Notes: generated by a model not told the origin, from the letters alone. DNA of 36,411 nt from an uncultured Algibacter sp. (GCF_905480415.1 NZ_CAJQQI010000085.1:1-36411); one strand, 5' to 3'; shown: positions 1 through 6,680, numbered from the stretch's first letter. A program made the numbers and translations.

Positions 1-6
1 CTAGAT

Positions 7-1596
7 TTAATCAAATTCTGAAGTAAAATGAAGTTTTATATTCGGATATTTCTGTTGTGTCATTTGTAAAGAAAAAGGCGAATCTGCTAAAAATACGAGT
101 TGGTTTTGTTTGTCTTTAGCTAAAAATCGTTGTTTAACTCTAACAAACTCTTTATACTCATCTGTTTTAGATTCTGTGGGATCTACCCAGCACGCTTTAT
201 GCACATTTAAGTTTTCATACGTACATTTCGCACCATACTCATGCTCTAATCTATATTGAATCACTTCATATTGTAACGCGCCAACAGTCCCAATTACTTT
301 TCGCCCATTAAGTTCTAAAGTAAACAATTGCGCCACACCTTCATCCATGAGTTGGTCAATACCTTTATTAAGTTGCTTCGCTTTCATTGGATCGGAATTA
401 TTAATATATCTAAAGTGTTCTGGTGAAAAACTAGGTACGCCTTTATAATTTAATATTTCACCTTCCGTTAACGTATCACCAATCTTAAAACTCCCAGTAT
501 CTTGTAAACCTACAATATCTCCTGGATAAGAAATATCTACAATTTCTTTTTTCTCAGCAAAAAAGGCATTTGGACTAGAGAATTTCACCTTCTTATTATG
601 TCTAACATGCAAGTACGGCGTATTTCTTTTAAACACTCCAGAGACTATTTTTACAAAAGCCAAACGATTTCTGTGGTTTGGGTCCATGTTAGCGTGAATT
701 TTAAAAACGAAACCACTAAATTTTTCTTCATCCGGCTGCACTAAACGTTCTTCACTTTGTTTAGGTCTTGGTTTTGGTGCTATTTCAACAAAACAATCTA
801 ATAATTCTCGTACTCCAAAACTATTTAACGCAGAGCCGAAAAATACAGGTTGTAATGTGCCGTCTAAATAGTCTTGATTATCAAAAGGAGGATAAATACC
901 CTCTACTAACTCTATTTCTTCTCTCAAAGTATCGGCGGCAGTCTCACCAATTAATGTATTCAATTCTGGAGACGTTAAGTCATTAATTTCTATAGTTTCC
1001 TCAATATTTTTACGACTATCGCCACTAAATAAGTTTATGTTTTTCTCCCAAATATTATATATCCCTTTAAAGTCGTAGCCCATACCGATAGGGAAACTTA
1101 AAGGAGTAACTCTCAATCCTAATTTTTGTTCAATTTCATCAAGTAGTTCAAAGGCGTCTTTACCTTCACGATCCATTTTATTAATAAAAACGATCATGGG
1201 TATATTACGCATGCGGCATACTTCAACTAGCTTTTCTGTTTGCTCTTCAACACCTTTGGCCACATCAATAACGACAATAACACTATCAACAGCGGTTAAT
1301 GTTCTAAACGTGTCTTCAGCAAAATCTTTGTGACCCGGAGTATCAAGAATATTAATCTTAATACCATTGTATTCAAAAGCTAAAACAGAGGTAGCAACAG
1401 AGATACCACGTTGGCGTTCTATTTCCATAAAGTCACTGGTAGCACCCTTTTTTATTTTATTGCTTTTTACAGCACCCGCTTCTTGAATGGCGCCACCAAA
1501 AAGAAGTAGTTTCTCTGTTAAAGTTGTTTTACCTGCATCTGGATGCGAAATAATACCAAAAGTACGTCTGCGTTGTATTTCTTTTGAAAAACTCAT
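7..1596 (-). CDS. prfC: Peptide chain release factor 3
   Basis: This is a translational GTPase that recycles release factors RF1 and RF2 from the ribosome after termination. The 529-residue length is normal for RF3. The G1 loop SHPDAGKTT lies at residues 17-25, with DTPGH (G3) and NKMD (G4) further on, and the sequence starts MSFSKEIQRRRTFGIISHPD as in the family. The gene is complete, with its stop at the very edge of the window. It diverges from idi, and a TATATTTG box on the minus strand lies 20 nt upstream of the ATG. EF-G and other translational GTPases are excluded by the RF3-type N-terminus and overall length. Confidence 0.97.
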   Translation of the reverse strand: MSFSKEIQRRRTFGIISHPDAGKTTLTEKLLLFGGAIQEAGAVKSNKIKKGATSDFMEIERQRGISVATSVLAFEYNGIKINILDTPGHKDFAEDTFRTLTAVDSVIVVIDVAKGVEEQTEKLVEVCRMRNIPMIVFINKMDREGKDAFELLDEIEQKLGLRVTPLSFPIGMGYDFKGIYNIWEKNINLFSGDSRKNIEETIEINDLTSPELNTLIGETAADTLREEIELVEGIYPPFDNQDYLDGTLQPVFFGSALNSFGVRELLDCFVEIAPKPRPKQSEERLVQPDEEKFSGFVFKIHANMDPNHRNRLAFVKIVSGVFKRNTPYLHVRHNKKVKFSSPNAFFAEKKEIVDISYPGDIVGLQDTGSFKIGDTLTEGEILNYKGVPSFSPEHFRYINNSDPMKAKQLNKGIDQLMDEGVAQLFTLELNGRKVIGTVGALQYEVIQYRLEHEYGAKCTYENLNVHKACWVDPTESKTDEYKEFVRVKQRFLAKDKQNQLVFLADSPFSLQMTQQKYPNIKLHFTSEFD

Positions 1597-1615
1597 ATAA
1601 AATATAAATGGGTTG

Positions 1616-1623
1616 CAAATATA
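1616..1623 (-). promoter_or_regulatory. Bacteroidota -7 promoter box of prfC
   Basis: The minus strand reads TATATTTG, a perfect match to the Bacteroidota -7 consensus TAnnTTTG, 20 nt upstream of the prfC start. No clear -33 TTG is seen at the expected spacing. Confidence 0.5.
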
Positions 1624-1701
1624 ATATTTATAAGTTCAATAGAAATTTAAACCACTTTTTAAATTTAACTGAAGAATAATGATTTTTATAAATTTACTTA
1701 T

Positions 1702-1709
1702 TATTTTTG
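1702..1709 (+). promoter_or_regulatory. Bacteroidota -7 promoter box of idi operon
   Basis: TATTTTTG is a perfect TAnnTTTG match ending 7 nt before the idi ATG at 1717. A start site about 7 nt downstream would fall on the initiation codon, so the mRNA may be leaderless. The -33 element is not obvious. Confidence 0.5.
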
Positions 1710-1716
1710 TCCAACT

Positions 1717-2241
1717 ATGAAAGAAGAACATGTAATCCTTGTTAATGAACAGGATGAACAAATTGGTTTAATGCCCAAGCTTGAAGCGCATCAAAAGGCA
1801 TTGCTACACAGAGCCTTTTCCGTATTTATTTTTAATGATAAGAATGAATTGATGTTGCAGCAACGCGCATTAGATAAATACCATTCACCTGGCCTTTGGA
1901 CTAATACATGTTGCAGTCATCAAAGAGATGGTGAAACGAATATAGAAGCAGGAAAAAGACGTTTGCAAGAAGAAATGGGTTTTGTAGTTGATTTGCAAGA
2001 ATCTATTTCATTTATGTATAAGGCACCATTTGATAATGGTTTAACCGAGCACGAGTATGATCATGTTTTATTAGGTAAATATAATAATGAACCAGTTATA
2101 AATACGAGTGAGGCAGCTAGTTGGAAATGGATGCTCATTGAAGAAGTAAAGGACGATATTGCTATTCATCCAGAATTATATACCGAGTGGTTTAAAGTTA
2201 TTTTTGATAAATTTTACGAACATCTAAATATAAGTTCATAA
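1717..2241 (+). CDS. idi: Isopentenyl-diphosphate delta-isomerase, type I
   Basis: This Nudix-fold enzyme interconverts isopentenyl diphosphate and dimethylallyl diphosphate in isoprenoid synthesis. At 174 residues it matches the bacterial type I enzyme. The catalytic Cys sits in WTNTCCSH (C66, corresponding to E. coli C67). The metal and catalytic glutamates sit in LTEHEYDH (E111 and E113), and the Nudix-like region REALxEE appears as RRLQEEMGF near residues 81-89. Its TAA overlaps the ATG of the next gene by one base (TAATG), so the two are translationally coupled. It is first in an apparent three-gene operon. The Fe-S or flavin-dependent type II enzyme is excluded by the fold. Confidence 0.95.
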   Translation: MKEEHVILVNEQDEQIGLMPKLEAHQKALLHRAFSVFIFNDKNELMLQQRALDKYHSPGLWTNTCCSHQRDGETNIEAGKRRLQEEMGFVVDLQESISFMYKAPFDNGLTEHEYDHVLLGKYNNEPVINTSEAASWKWMLIEEVKDDIAIHPELYTEWFKVIFDKFYEHLNISS

Positions 2242-2648
2242 TGATAACAGTAAGTAGAAAAGCACATTTTAATGCTGCCCACAGGTTGTATCGAAAAGAT
2301 TGGAGTTTTGAAAAGAACGATGAAATTTTCGGTAAATGCAACAACCCGAACTTTCATGGTCACAATTACGAACTTATAGTTAGCGTAACCGGTGAAATTG
2401 ATACAGAAACTGGTTATGTTATTGATATGAAAGTATTAAAAGATATTATTAAAAGAGAAGTTGAAGATGCATTTGATCATAAAAACTTAAATTTAGAAGT
2501 TCCAGAATTTGCAGATTTAAATCCAACTGCTGAAAATATTGCTGTTGTGATTTATAATAAGATGAAATCGAAACTTGATTCAAAATTAGATTTAGAAATC
2601 ACGCTTTACGAAACACCAAGAAATTTTGTAACCTATTCTGGGAAATAA
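2241..2648 (+). CDS. 6-pyruvoyl/6-carboxy-tetrahydropterin synthase family protein
   Basis: This is a PTPS/QueD-family enzyme acting on dihydroneopterin triphosphate. The zinc ligands are H14, H39 and H41, the catalytic Cys is C33, and H80 and E124 complete the site. The Cys-to-HGH spacing is CX5HGH (CNNPNFHGH), as in animal 6-pyruvoyl-tetrahydropterin synthase. E. coli QueD has CX3HGH. The product could therefore be 6-pyruvoyltetrahydropterin (biopterin route) rather than the 6-carboxy compound of the queuosine route. Automated annotation would probably call it QueD. It overlaps idi by 1 nt and is followed 7 nt later by manA. The family is certain; the choice of product is inference. Confidence 0.88.
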   Translation: MITVSRKAHFNAAHRLYRKDWSFEKNDEIFGKCNNPNFHGHNYELIVSVTGEIDTETGYVIDMKVLKDIIKREVEDAFDHKNLNLEVPEFADLNPTAENIAVVIYNKMKSKLDSKLDLEITLYETPRNFVTYSGK

Positions 2649-2655
2649 ATACTTT

Positions 2656-3618
2656 ATGTTATATCCAATTAAATTTGCGCCCATTTTAAAAGAAAAAATT
2701 TGGGGCGGACAAAAATTAAAAACTCTATTAAATAAAGCTAGCGACTTACCAAATATTGGTGAAAGTTGGGAAATTAGTGATGTAGAAGGAGATACGTCTA
2801 TAGTTTCTAATGGAAGTTTAATAGGCAAATCTTTGAAAGATTTATTAGAAACATATAAATCAGATTTATTAGGAGAAAAAAATTATAAGGTATTCGGGAA
2901 TAAATTTCCGCTTTTAATAAAATTCATAGATGCGAAAGAAGATTTGTCAATTCAATTGCACCCTAATGATCAACTTGCAGCAAAACGCCATAATTCATTT
3001 GGTAAAACAGAAATGTGGTATACATTGCAAGCAGATGAGGGATCCAATTTAATAGTTGGTTTTAATCAAGACATGACGCCCGAAAAGTATTTAAGTCATT
3101 TAGAAAATAAAACACTTACAGAAATATTAAATTTCGACAATGTAAAAGTAGGTGACACTTATTTTATTGAAGTTGGTCGTATTCATGCTATTGGTGCTGG
3201 CGTTATGGTTGCAGAAATACAACAAACTAGTGATATTACGTATCGTGTTTATGATTGGGATAGAGTTGATGATGATGGCAATGAAAGAGAATTACATAAC
3301 GATTTAGCTATTGATGCTTTTGATTTTAATATGCCAGATGATTTTAGAGTGGCATACTCTAAAACAGAAAATCAATCTAATCAGATGGTAAGTTGTCCTT
3401 ATTTTAAAACAAGTTATTTGGAAGTAACAACTACTATAAAAAAAGTAAATAATAAAGATTCTTTCTTTATTTATATATGTGTTGAAGGCAGCGCCACTAT
3501 AACGTATAATGAACATTCTGAAAATATAAAAAAAGGAGAAACCATATTGGTGCCTGCTTCAATAAAGCACTATGAAATTAATTCTAAAAAGGCTACGCTA
3601 TTAGAAGTTTATGTGTAA
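2656..3618 (+). CDS. manA: Mannose-6-phosphate isomerase, class I
   Basis: This zinc enzyme interconverts mannose-6-phosphate and fructose-6-phosphate and feeds GDP-mannose and glycan synthesis. Predicted metal ligands are Q100 and H102 in QLHPND, E119 in KTEMWY and H177 in GRIHAIG, with the active-site Arg at R197. The cupin-like C-terminal domain carries a second small barrel. Its 320 residues match the short bacterial form. It is last in the idi / PTPS / manA run, starting 7 nt after the previous stop. A promoter-like TAATTTTG box overlaps its stop codon and probably serves the next gene. Confidence 0.93.
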   Translation: MLYPIKFAPILKEKIWGGQKLKTLLNKASDLPNIGESWEISDVEGDTSIVSNGSLIGKSLKDLLETYKSDLLGEKNYKVFGNKFPLLIKFIDAKEDLSIQLHPNDQLAAKRHNSFGKTEMWYTLQADEGSNLIVGFNQDMTPEKYLSHLENKTLTEILNFDNVKVGDTYFIEVGRIHAIGAGVMVAEIQQTSDITYRVYDWDRVDDDGNERELHNDLAIDAFDFNMPDDFRVAYSKTENQSNQMVSCPYFKTSYLEVTTTIKKVNNKDSFFIYICVEGSATITYNEHSENIKKGETILVPASIKHYEINSKKATLLEVYV

Positions 3619-3623
3619 TTTTG
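3616..3623 (+). promoter_or_regulatory. Bacteroidota -7 box overlapping manA stop
   Basis: TAATTTTG matches TAnnTTTG and begins in the TAA of manA, 23 nt before the ATG of the small downstream gene. It suggests that this gene has its own promoter. Confidence 0.4.
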
Positions 3624-3646
3624 CAATCAAAATAAATTAAAAAATT

Positions 3647-3916
3647 ATGGCAAACGTTAGAGATTTAAAAAAAGATATAAATTACGTTTTAGGTGATATT
3701 ATAGAAGCAGTTTATGTTTGGGAATATTCAAATACAGATAAAGACACTAAGAAAAGTGAAGGGATTATTGATGAGGCCATTGAAACTTTTGACGAATTAA
3801 TAGCTAAAGTAAATGCTAAAAATGTGGAAAATGCAAAAGCACATTTTAAAGCAATTAATGGTGAGCTAGAAACAAAAGGACGCGCTTTAATTGATAAGAT
3901 TAATAAATTAGGATAA
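3647..3916 (+). CDS. Conserved small helical protein of unknown function (89 aa)
   Basis: I do not recognise this family. The protein is 89 residues, rich in Lys, Glu, Asp and Ala, with no Cys, no signal peptide and no membrane segment. It looks almost entirely alpha-helical, probably a short helical bundle (segments about 3-25, 35-56 and 58-87). The N-terminus reads MANVRDLKKDINYVLGDIIE. A perfect -7 box lies 23 nt upstream and a tRNA-Thr gene follows 47 nt downstream. Codon use and base composition look like its neighbours, so I take it as a real gene. No function can be assigned from sequence alone. Confidence 0.8.
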   Translation: MANVRDLKKDINYVLGDIIEAVYVWEYSNTDKDTKKSEGIIDEAIETFDELIAKVNAKNVENAKAHFKAINGELETKGRALIDKINKLG

Positions 3917-3941
3917 AATTTTTAATTGTGCTAGCAAATAT

Positions 3942-3949
3942 TATATTTG
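3942..3949 (+). promoter_or_regulatory. Bacteroidota -7 box of tRNA-Thr
   Basis: TATATTTG is a perfect TAnnTTTG match ending 14 nt before the mature tRNA 5' end, which is a sensible distance for a tRNA promoter with a short 5' leader. Confidence 0.55.
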
Positions 3950-3963
3950 CAGCCGTTAAAAAC

Positions 3964-4037
3964 GCCGATGTAGCTCAGCTGGCTAGAGCAGCTGATTTGT
4001 AGTCAGCAGGTCGTGGGTTCGAGTCCCTCCATCGGCT
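3964..4037 (+). tRNA. trnT: tRNA-Thr (anticodon UGU)
   Basis: This is a complete 74-nt cloverleaf. The acceptor stem pairs GCCGATG (3964-3970) with CATCGGC (4030-4036). The D arm is GCTC/GAGC, and the anticodon stem GCTGA/TCAGC holds loop TTTGTAG with anticodon TGT at 3998-4000. The T loop is TTCGAGT. The discriminator is T4037 and no CCA is encoded. The T stem GTGGG/CCCTC contains one U-U mismatch. A terminator follows directly. Confidence 0.96.
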
Positions 4038-4044
4038 CTAAAGT

Positions 4045-4080
4045 AAAAAGCCTTTCCATGATGTGGAAAGGCTTTTTTTA
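4045..4080 (+). terminator. Rho-independent terminator after tRNA-Thr
   Basis: A 14-bp stem AAAAAGCCTTTCCA / TGGAAAGGCTTTTT with a 5-nt loop runs into a T tract. It starts 8 nt after the tRNA. It is nearly symmetrical and could also stop minus-strand transcription coming from the lipoprotein gene. Confidence 0.9.
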
Positions 4081-4104
4081 TGTAATTTTCTTATCGTAAG
4101 AGGT

Positions 4105-4809
4105 TTAGTTATCTGTTTCTGTACTTTTAATGGTATTGATAAAAGTGTTTAATTCTTTCCCATATTTAGAGGCTTTAACTTTAGGTGTTAAAGAATTATT
4201 TATGGTATCTAAATAATCGATTCTAGCGTTATAGATTTCTGTTAACGCTAAATAAGGAGCAACTTCGCTGTTCTTATTATTTAAGGCAAAATTTACAGTG
4301 TATAAATATTTGCGCTTAAGCGAATTATTACTTTCTTTTATTAATATATTGAGTTTAGCTGTATCTCCTGCTTTTCGGGCTTCAAATTGCTCTTTAAAAT
4401 TATATAAGTATCTATTGTTAATTTTATCAATAACAGTTTGGTACTCTTCTAAAGTTTTTTGTTGCTCGGAACCTTTAATCTCAAATTCAAAGGCAAAGTT
4501 TTTTAGCGTGGTATTAATTTCTGTAATGCCTTTATCAGCAAAAAATGTAATTCTATCTTTTTCAGCACTATTTTTGTCGAGATATAAATAAAAAACTTCT
4601 GGACTATCTAAATCACTATGTAGTTCAATATTTGTATTACCATTAACAACTAATGAGTCTATGATTACTAATGTAGTGTCTTCAACCTTTTTAAGATAAA
4701 GCGTTCCTTTTTTTAAGCCTTCAATATTGGCTTTTACAGTTAAATCATGTTGCTCTTTACCACACGCCATTAAAAACAAGGCTAATAGTACAAGTGATAT
4801 TTTTTTCAT
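4105..4809 (-). CDS. DUF4369 lipoprotein
   Basis: This is a predicted periplasm-facing lipoprotein of 234 residues. The signal peptide MKKISLVLLALFLMAC ends in a lipobox with the lipidated Cys at C16. Residues about 22-115 look like the DUF4369 domain (VKANIEGLKKGTLYLKK...). That domain is often found N-terminal to thioredoxin-like AhpC/TSA domains in Bacteroidota, but here no thioredoxin CxxC domain follows. The remaining C-terminal part (about 118-230) is helical and lysine/glutamate-rich. It is monocistronic: tRNA-Thr converges from the left, and on the right lies a long gene-free stretch with a weak minus-strand box at 4838-4845. Function is unknown. Confidence 0.82.
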   Translation of the reverse strand: MKKISLVLLALFLMACGKEQHDLTVKANIEGLKKGTLYLKKVEDTTLVIIDSLVVNGNTNIELHSDLDSPEVFYLYLDKNSAEKDRITFFADKGITEINTTLKNFAFEFEIKGSEQQKTLEEYQTVIDKINNRYLYNFKEQFEARKAGDTAKLNILIKESNNSLKRKYLYTVNFALNNKNSEVAPYLALTEIYNARIDYLDTINNSLTPKVKASKYGKELNTFINTIKSTETDN

Positions 4810-4938
4810 AGATTTTTAAAATTGTTTTAAAGAAGCACAAATATCATACAATTAAATGTGAATTACTAGTTGCACATTATTATTTTATAATTGAACAGGT
4901 TTGTTTAACAAATCAATTAAATATTCTGTATTCAAGTT

Positions 4939-4954
4939 TGGCACGAGAATTGAT
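4939..4954 (+). promoter_or_regulatory. Candidate sigma-54 promoter (-24/-12)
   Basis: TGGCAC-GAGAA-TTGAT closely matches the sigma-54 consensus TGGCAC-N5-TTGCW, with GG at 4940-4941 and the 12-nt spacing to the -12 element. The -12 dinucleotide is GA rather than the usual GC, which lowers confidence. A predicted start near 4964 has no gene downstream before the terminator at 5049-5081. A palindromic TTTGTTTAACAAA lies 34 bp upstream of the -24 GG. Confidence 0.5.
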
Positions 4955-4963
4955 ATTTAGTAA

Positions 4964-5081
4964 ATAGGATTACATTCGTTATATATGTTTATTGAGTGGT
5001 TACTTTAAACTTAAGAATTGTAATTCATATTTTGGTTGGTTAGTTAGTAAAAAAGCATCCTATTTTAGGATGCTTTTTTTA
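4964..5081 (+). ncRNA. Candidate sigma-54-dependent small RNA (~115 nt)
   Basis: This transcript is inferred from a sigma-54-like promoter at 4939-4954 and an intrinsic terminator at 5049-5081. The longest ATG ORF inside is 7 codons (4985-5008). The RNA family is unrecognised and expression is unproven; a very short leader peptide or a chance promoter match are alternatives. Confidence 0.35.
5049..5081 (+). terminator. Intrinsic terminator without an upstream gene
   Basis: Stem AGCATCCTA/TAGGATGCT has a TTT loop, extended by A and T tracts, with seven or more T at the 3' side. It is symmetrical enough to act on both strands, but neither strand has a coding gene directly upstream. Confidence 0.8.
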
Positions 5082-5123
5082 TGCTATTTAGTTTGGCTTT
5101 ATTAATATTCATTTTTCATAATG

Positions 5124-5226
5124 ATGTATTTCATCGATATTATTGTCTAATTCATCTATAAATGTTAAAATTTAATGTATTTCATCGATTTTAAATGTAT
5201 TTAGTCGTTGTAATATGTTTCATAAG
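5124..5226 (+). repeat. Tandem TTTCATCG / TTTAGTCG direct repeats (putative regulator array)
   Basis: The 15-mer ATGTATTTCATCGAT occurs exactly twice (5124-5138 and 5175-5189). ATGTATTTAGTCGTT follows at 5195-5209, ATGTTTCATAAG at 5215-5226, and a weaker AATTCATCTA at 5149-5158. Core positions fall at 5129, 5150, 5180, 5200 and 5218, with spacings of 21, 30, 20 and 18 bp, so most lie on one face of the helix. Direct repeats about two turns apart resemble LytTR-type binding sites; that assignment is inference. Confidence 0.55.
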
Positions 5227-5351
5227 TATATATTTGGAGTGTACTAAATAACACACTTTTTAGTTCAATGGATTAATTAATTAATATTTGCATTGTGGTG
5301 TTGAAATGGAAACCCCAAATCTGACATCATAATATAAAAAGCAAATTGAAG

Positions 5352-5383
5352 AAAAACCGAGTTTGAGGGAACTCGGTTTTTTT
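5352..5383. terminator. Bidirectional terminator at the alkB 3' end
   Basis: A 12-bp stem AAAAACCGAGTT/AACTCGGTTTTT has a short loop and T runs on both strands. The minus-strand alkB stop overlaps its edge (5382-5384), so it surely can end alkB. On the plus strand it would end any transcript started near 5290. Confidence 0.8.
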
Positions 5384-5975
5384 ATGCAATAATTCGAAAT
5401 GTTAAATTAATTCGTTTTCCTATATTTCTTTTAGTTTTTGGTATGTGATGCAACCAATTAGTTTGAGTTTCTCCTTGCATTAATAAAAGGCTTCCATGTT
5501 GGAGTATGAGTTTTGTTTTAAGAGTTTTATCCGTTTTATGTTTCATATGAAAAACTCTTTCCACTCCTAACGAGACAGAAGCTATAATTGGATTTTCTCC
5601 TAGTTCTTTTTCATTGTCTGCATGCCAACCATTACTATCATTTCCGTCACGATATAGATTCGCTAAACAACTTGTGAATTTAATTTTCAGTTCTGTTTCA
5701 ATTTTATTCTTAATGTCTAACAAAACACCTTCAAATATATTCGGTTGCATTACAATATTACTGTACTTATAGTTGTTTTTGTTAGTAGCATAAAAAGCGG
5801 TTAAGCGCGGTTGTAAATATGTTTTTCCATAAACAGTTATGGTATCTTGTTTCCAATCGATTTGATCTAATAGGCTACTGAAATGATTATCTGCTTCATT
5901 TATGTTAATGAAATTGGGATAGTAAGTTACTTCTGCATCTTTCAGATTTAAATTTATAGGACTTTCGAATAGCAT
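5382..5975 (-). CDS. AlkB-type 2-oxoglutarate/Fe(II) dioxygenase
   Basis: This is a predicted nucleic-acid oxidative demethylase that removes alkyl lesions such as 1-methyladenine and 3-methylcytosine. Iron ligands are H118 and D120 in GWHAD and H176 in WLHHIPK. The 2-oxoglutarate-binding arginines are R188 and R194 in the RxxxxxR motif (KRINLTFR). The substrate-lid motif YGKTYLQPR lies at 49-57. At 197 residues it resembles the ALKBH2/3-like bacterial group more than E. coli AlkB. It is monocistronic and diverges from the dipeptidase gene, with a TAATTTTG box at 6005-6012 on the minus strand and a terminator at its stop codon. Confidence 0.92.
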   Translation of the reverse strand: MLFESPINLNLKDAEVTYYPNFININEADNHFSSLLDQIDWKQDTITVYGKTYLQPRLTAFYATNKNNYKYSNIVMQPNIFEGVLLDIKNKIETELKIKFTSCLANLYRDGNDSNGWHADNEKELGENPIIASVSLGVERVFHMKHKTDKTLKTKLILQHGSLLLMQGETQTNWLHHIPKTKRNIGKRINLTFRIIA

Positions 5976-6004
5976 ATTATTTTATTTTCTAAATTAGCGT
6001 AATT

Positions 6005-6012
6005 CAAAATTA
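6005..6012 (-). promoter_or_regulatory. Bacteroidota -7 box of the alkB-type gene
   Basis: The minus strand reads TAATTTTG, a perfect TAnnTTTG, 29 nt upstream of the ATG at 5975. It lies just before the divergent dipeptidase start codon, so the two genes are tightly back to back. Confidence 0.45.
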
Positions 6013-6014
6013 AA

Positions 6015-6680
6015 ATGAAGTATACTTTAACTTTTTTAATCTGTTTTGTTTTTTCTAGTTTTTATGCCCAACTGCCAAATGGGTTTATTTATGCAGAAGA
6101 CGTTATCCCTGATTTAGAAGTTGAGCTTCGCTATTTTACTTCAAACAACTTTGTTGGACAACCTATTGAAGGATATCATTCTAATAAGCTCATATTGACT
6201 TTAGAATCTGCCCAAGCTCTAAAATTGGTTCATGAAGCATTGCAAGAGCAAAATCTATGTTTGAAAGTGTATGACGGTTATAGACCACAAAGCGCTGTTA
6301 ACCACTTTATAAAATGGGCGAGGGATTTGGATGACACGATTAATAAACATACGTTCTATCCAGATGTTAAAAAGAGAAACCTTTTTAAAGATGAGTATAT
6401 AGCTTCTAAATCAGGACATAGTAGAGGAAGCACATTAGATTTAACTATTATTGATGGTAATACTGGTATTCCATTAGATATGGGAAGTGCCTATGATTTT
6501 TTCGGTCAAGAATCTTGGATTGATTATACGAACATCACAGAGAAGCAAAAAATAAATAGACAATTGCTTCAAAGATTTATGTTGAAATTTGGGTTTAGAA
6601 ATTACCCTAAAGAATGGTGGCATTTCACACTTCGAGGTGAGCCATTTCGAGATACTTATTTTGATTTTGCTGTAAAATAA
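6015..6680 (+). CDS. Secreted D-Ala-D-Ala dipeptidase, VanX/DdpX type (M15D)
   Basis: This zinc peptidase family cleaves free D-alanyl-D-alanine and related peptidoglycan dipeptides. The zinc ligands are H135 and D142 (SGHSRGSTLD) and H203, with catalytic E200 in EWWHF and R90 in YDGYRP. Spacings (7 and 3) equal those of VanX. Residues 1-18 form a signal peptide ending FYAQ, so the enzyme is exported, unlike cytoplasmic VanX. No vanA, vanH or other resistance genes are nearby, which argues for wall recycling or nutrition rather than glycopeptide resistance. It ends at a strong terminator. Confidence 0.92.
   Translation: MKYTLTFLICFVFSSFYAQLPNGFIYAEDVIPDLEVELRYFTSNNFVGQPIEGYHSNKLILTLESAQALKLVHEALQEQNLCLKVYDGYRPQSAVNHFIKWARDLDDTINKHTFYPDVKKRNLFKDEYIASKSGHSRGSTLDLTIIDGNTGIPLDMGSAYDFFGQESWIDYTNITEKQKINRQLLQRFMLKFGFRNYPKEWWHFTLRGEPFRDTYFDFAVK

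Larger units (their letters stand above)
4810..5381. other. Gene-free 572-bp stretch with two candidate regulatory transcripts
   Basis: No credible protein gene lies here. It holds, in order, a 13-bp dyad TTTGTT-T-AACAAA (4900-4912), a sigma-54-like promoter (4939-4954), a strong terminator (5049-5081), a set of TTTCATCG/TTTAGTCG direct repeats (5124-5226) and a second terminator (5352-5383) abutting the alkB stop. The only ORFs between promoter-like sites and terminators are 7-8 codons long. Confidence 0.75.

Noticed and set aside
4985-5008. 7-codon ORF MFIEWLL in the sigma-54 candidate transcript
   Set aside because: Too short to call a gene without conservation evidence; kept only as a note within the RNA candidate.
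5124-5226. CRISPR array, suggested by repeated 15-mers
   Set aside because: Repeats are too short, spacers are unequal and short, and no cas genes are present.
5306-5332. 8-codon ORF METPNLTS before the alkB-side terminator
   Set aside because: Eight codons can occur by chance; no conserved start signal is seen.
6015-6680. Glycopeptide-resistance locus because of the VanX-like enzyme
   Set aside because: No vanA/vanH ligase or dehydrogenase or VanRS pair is near, and the protein has an export signal.
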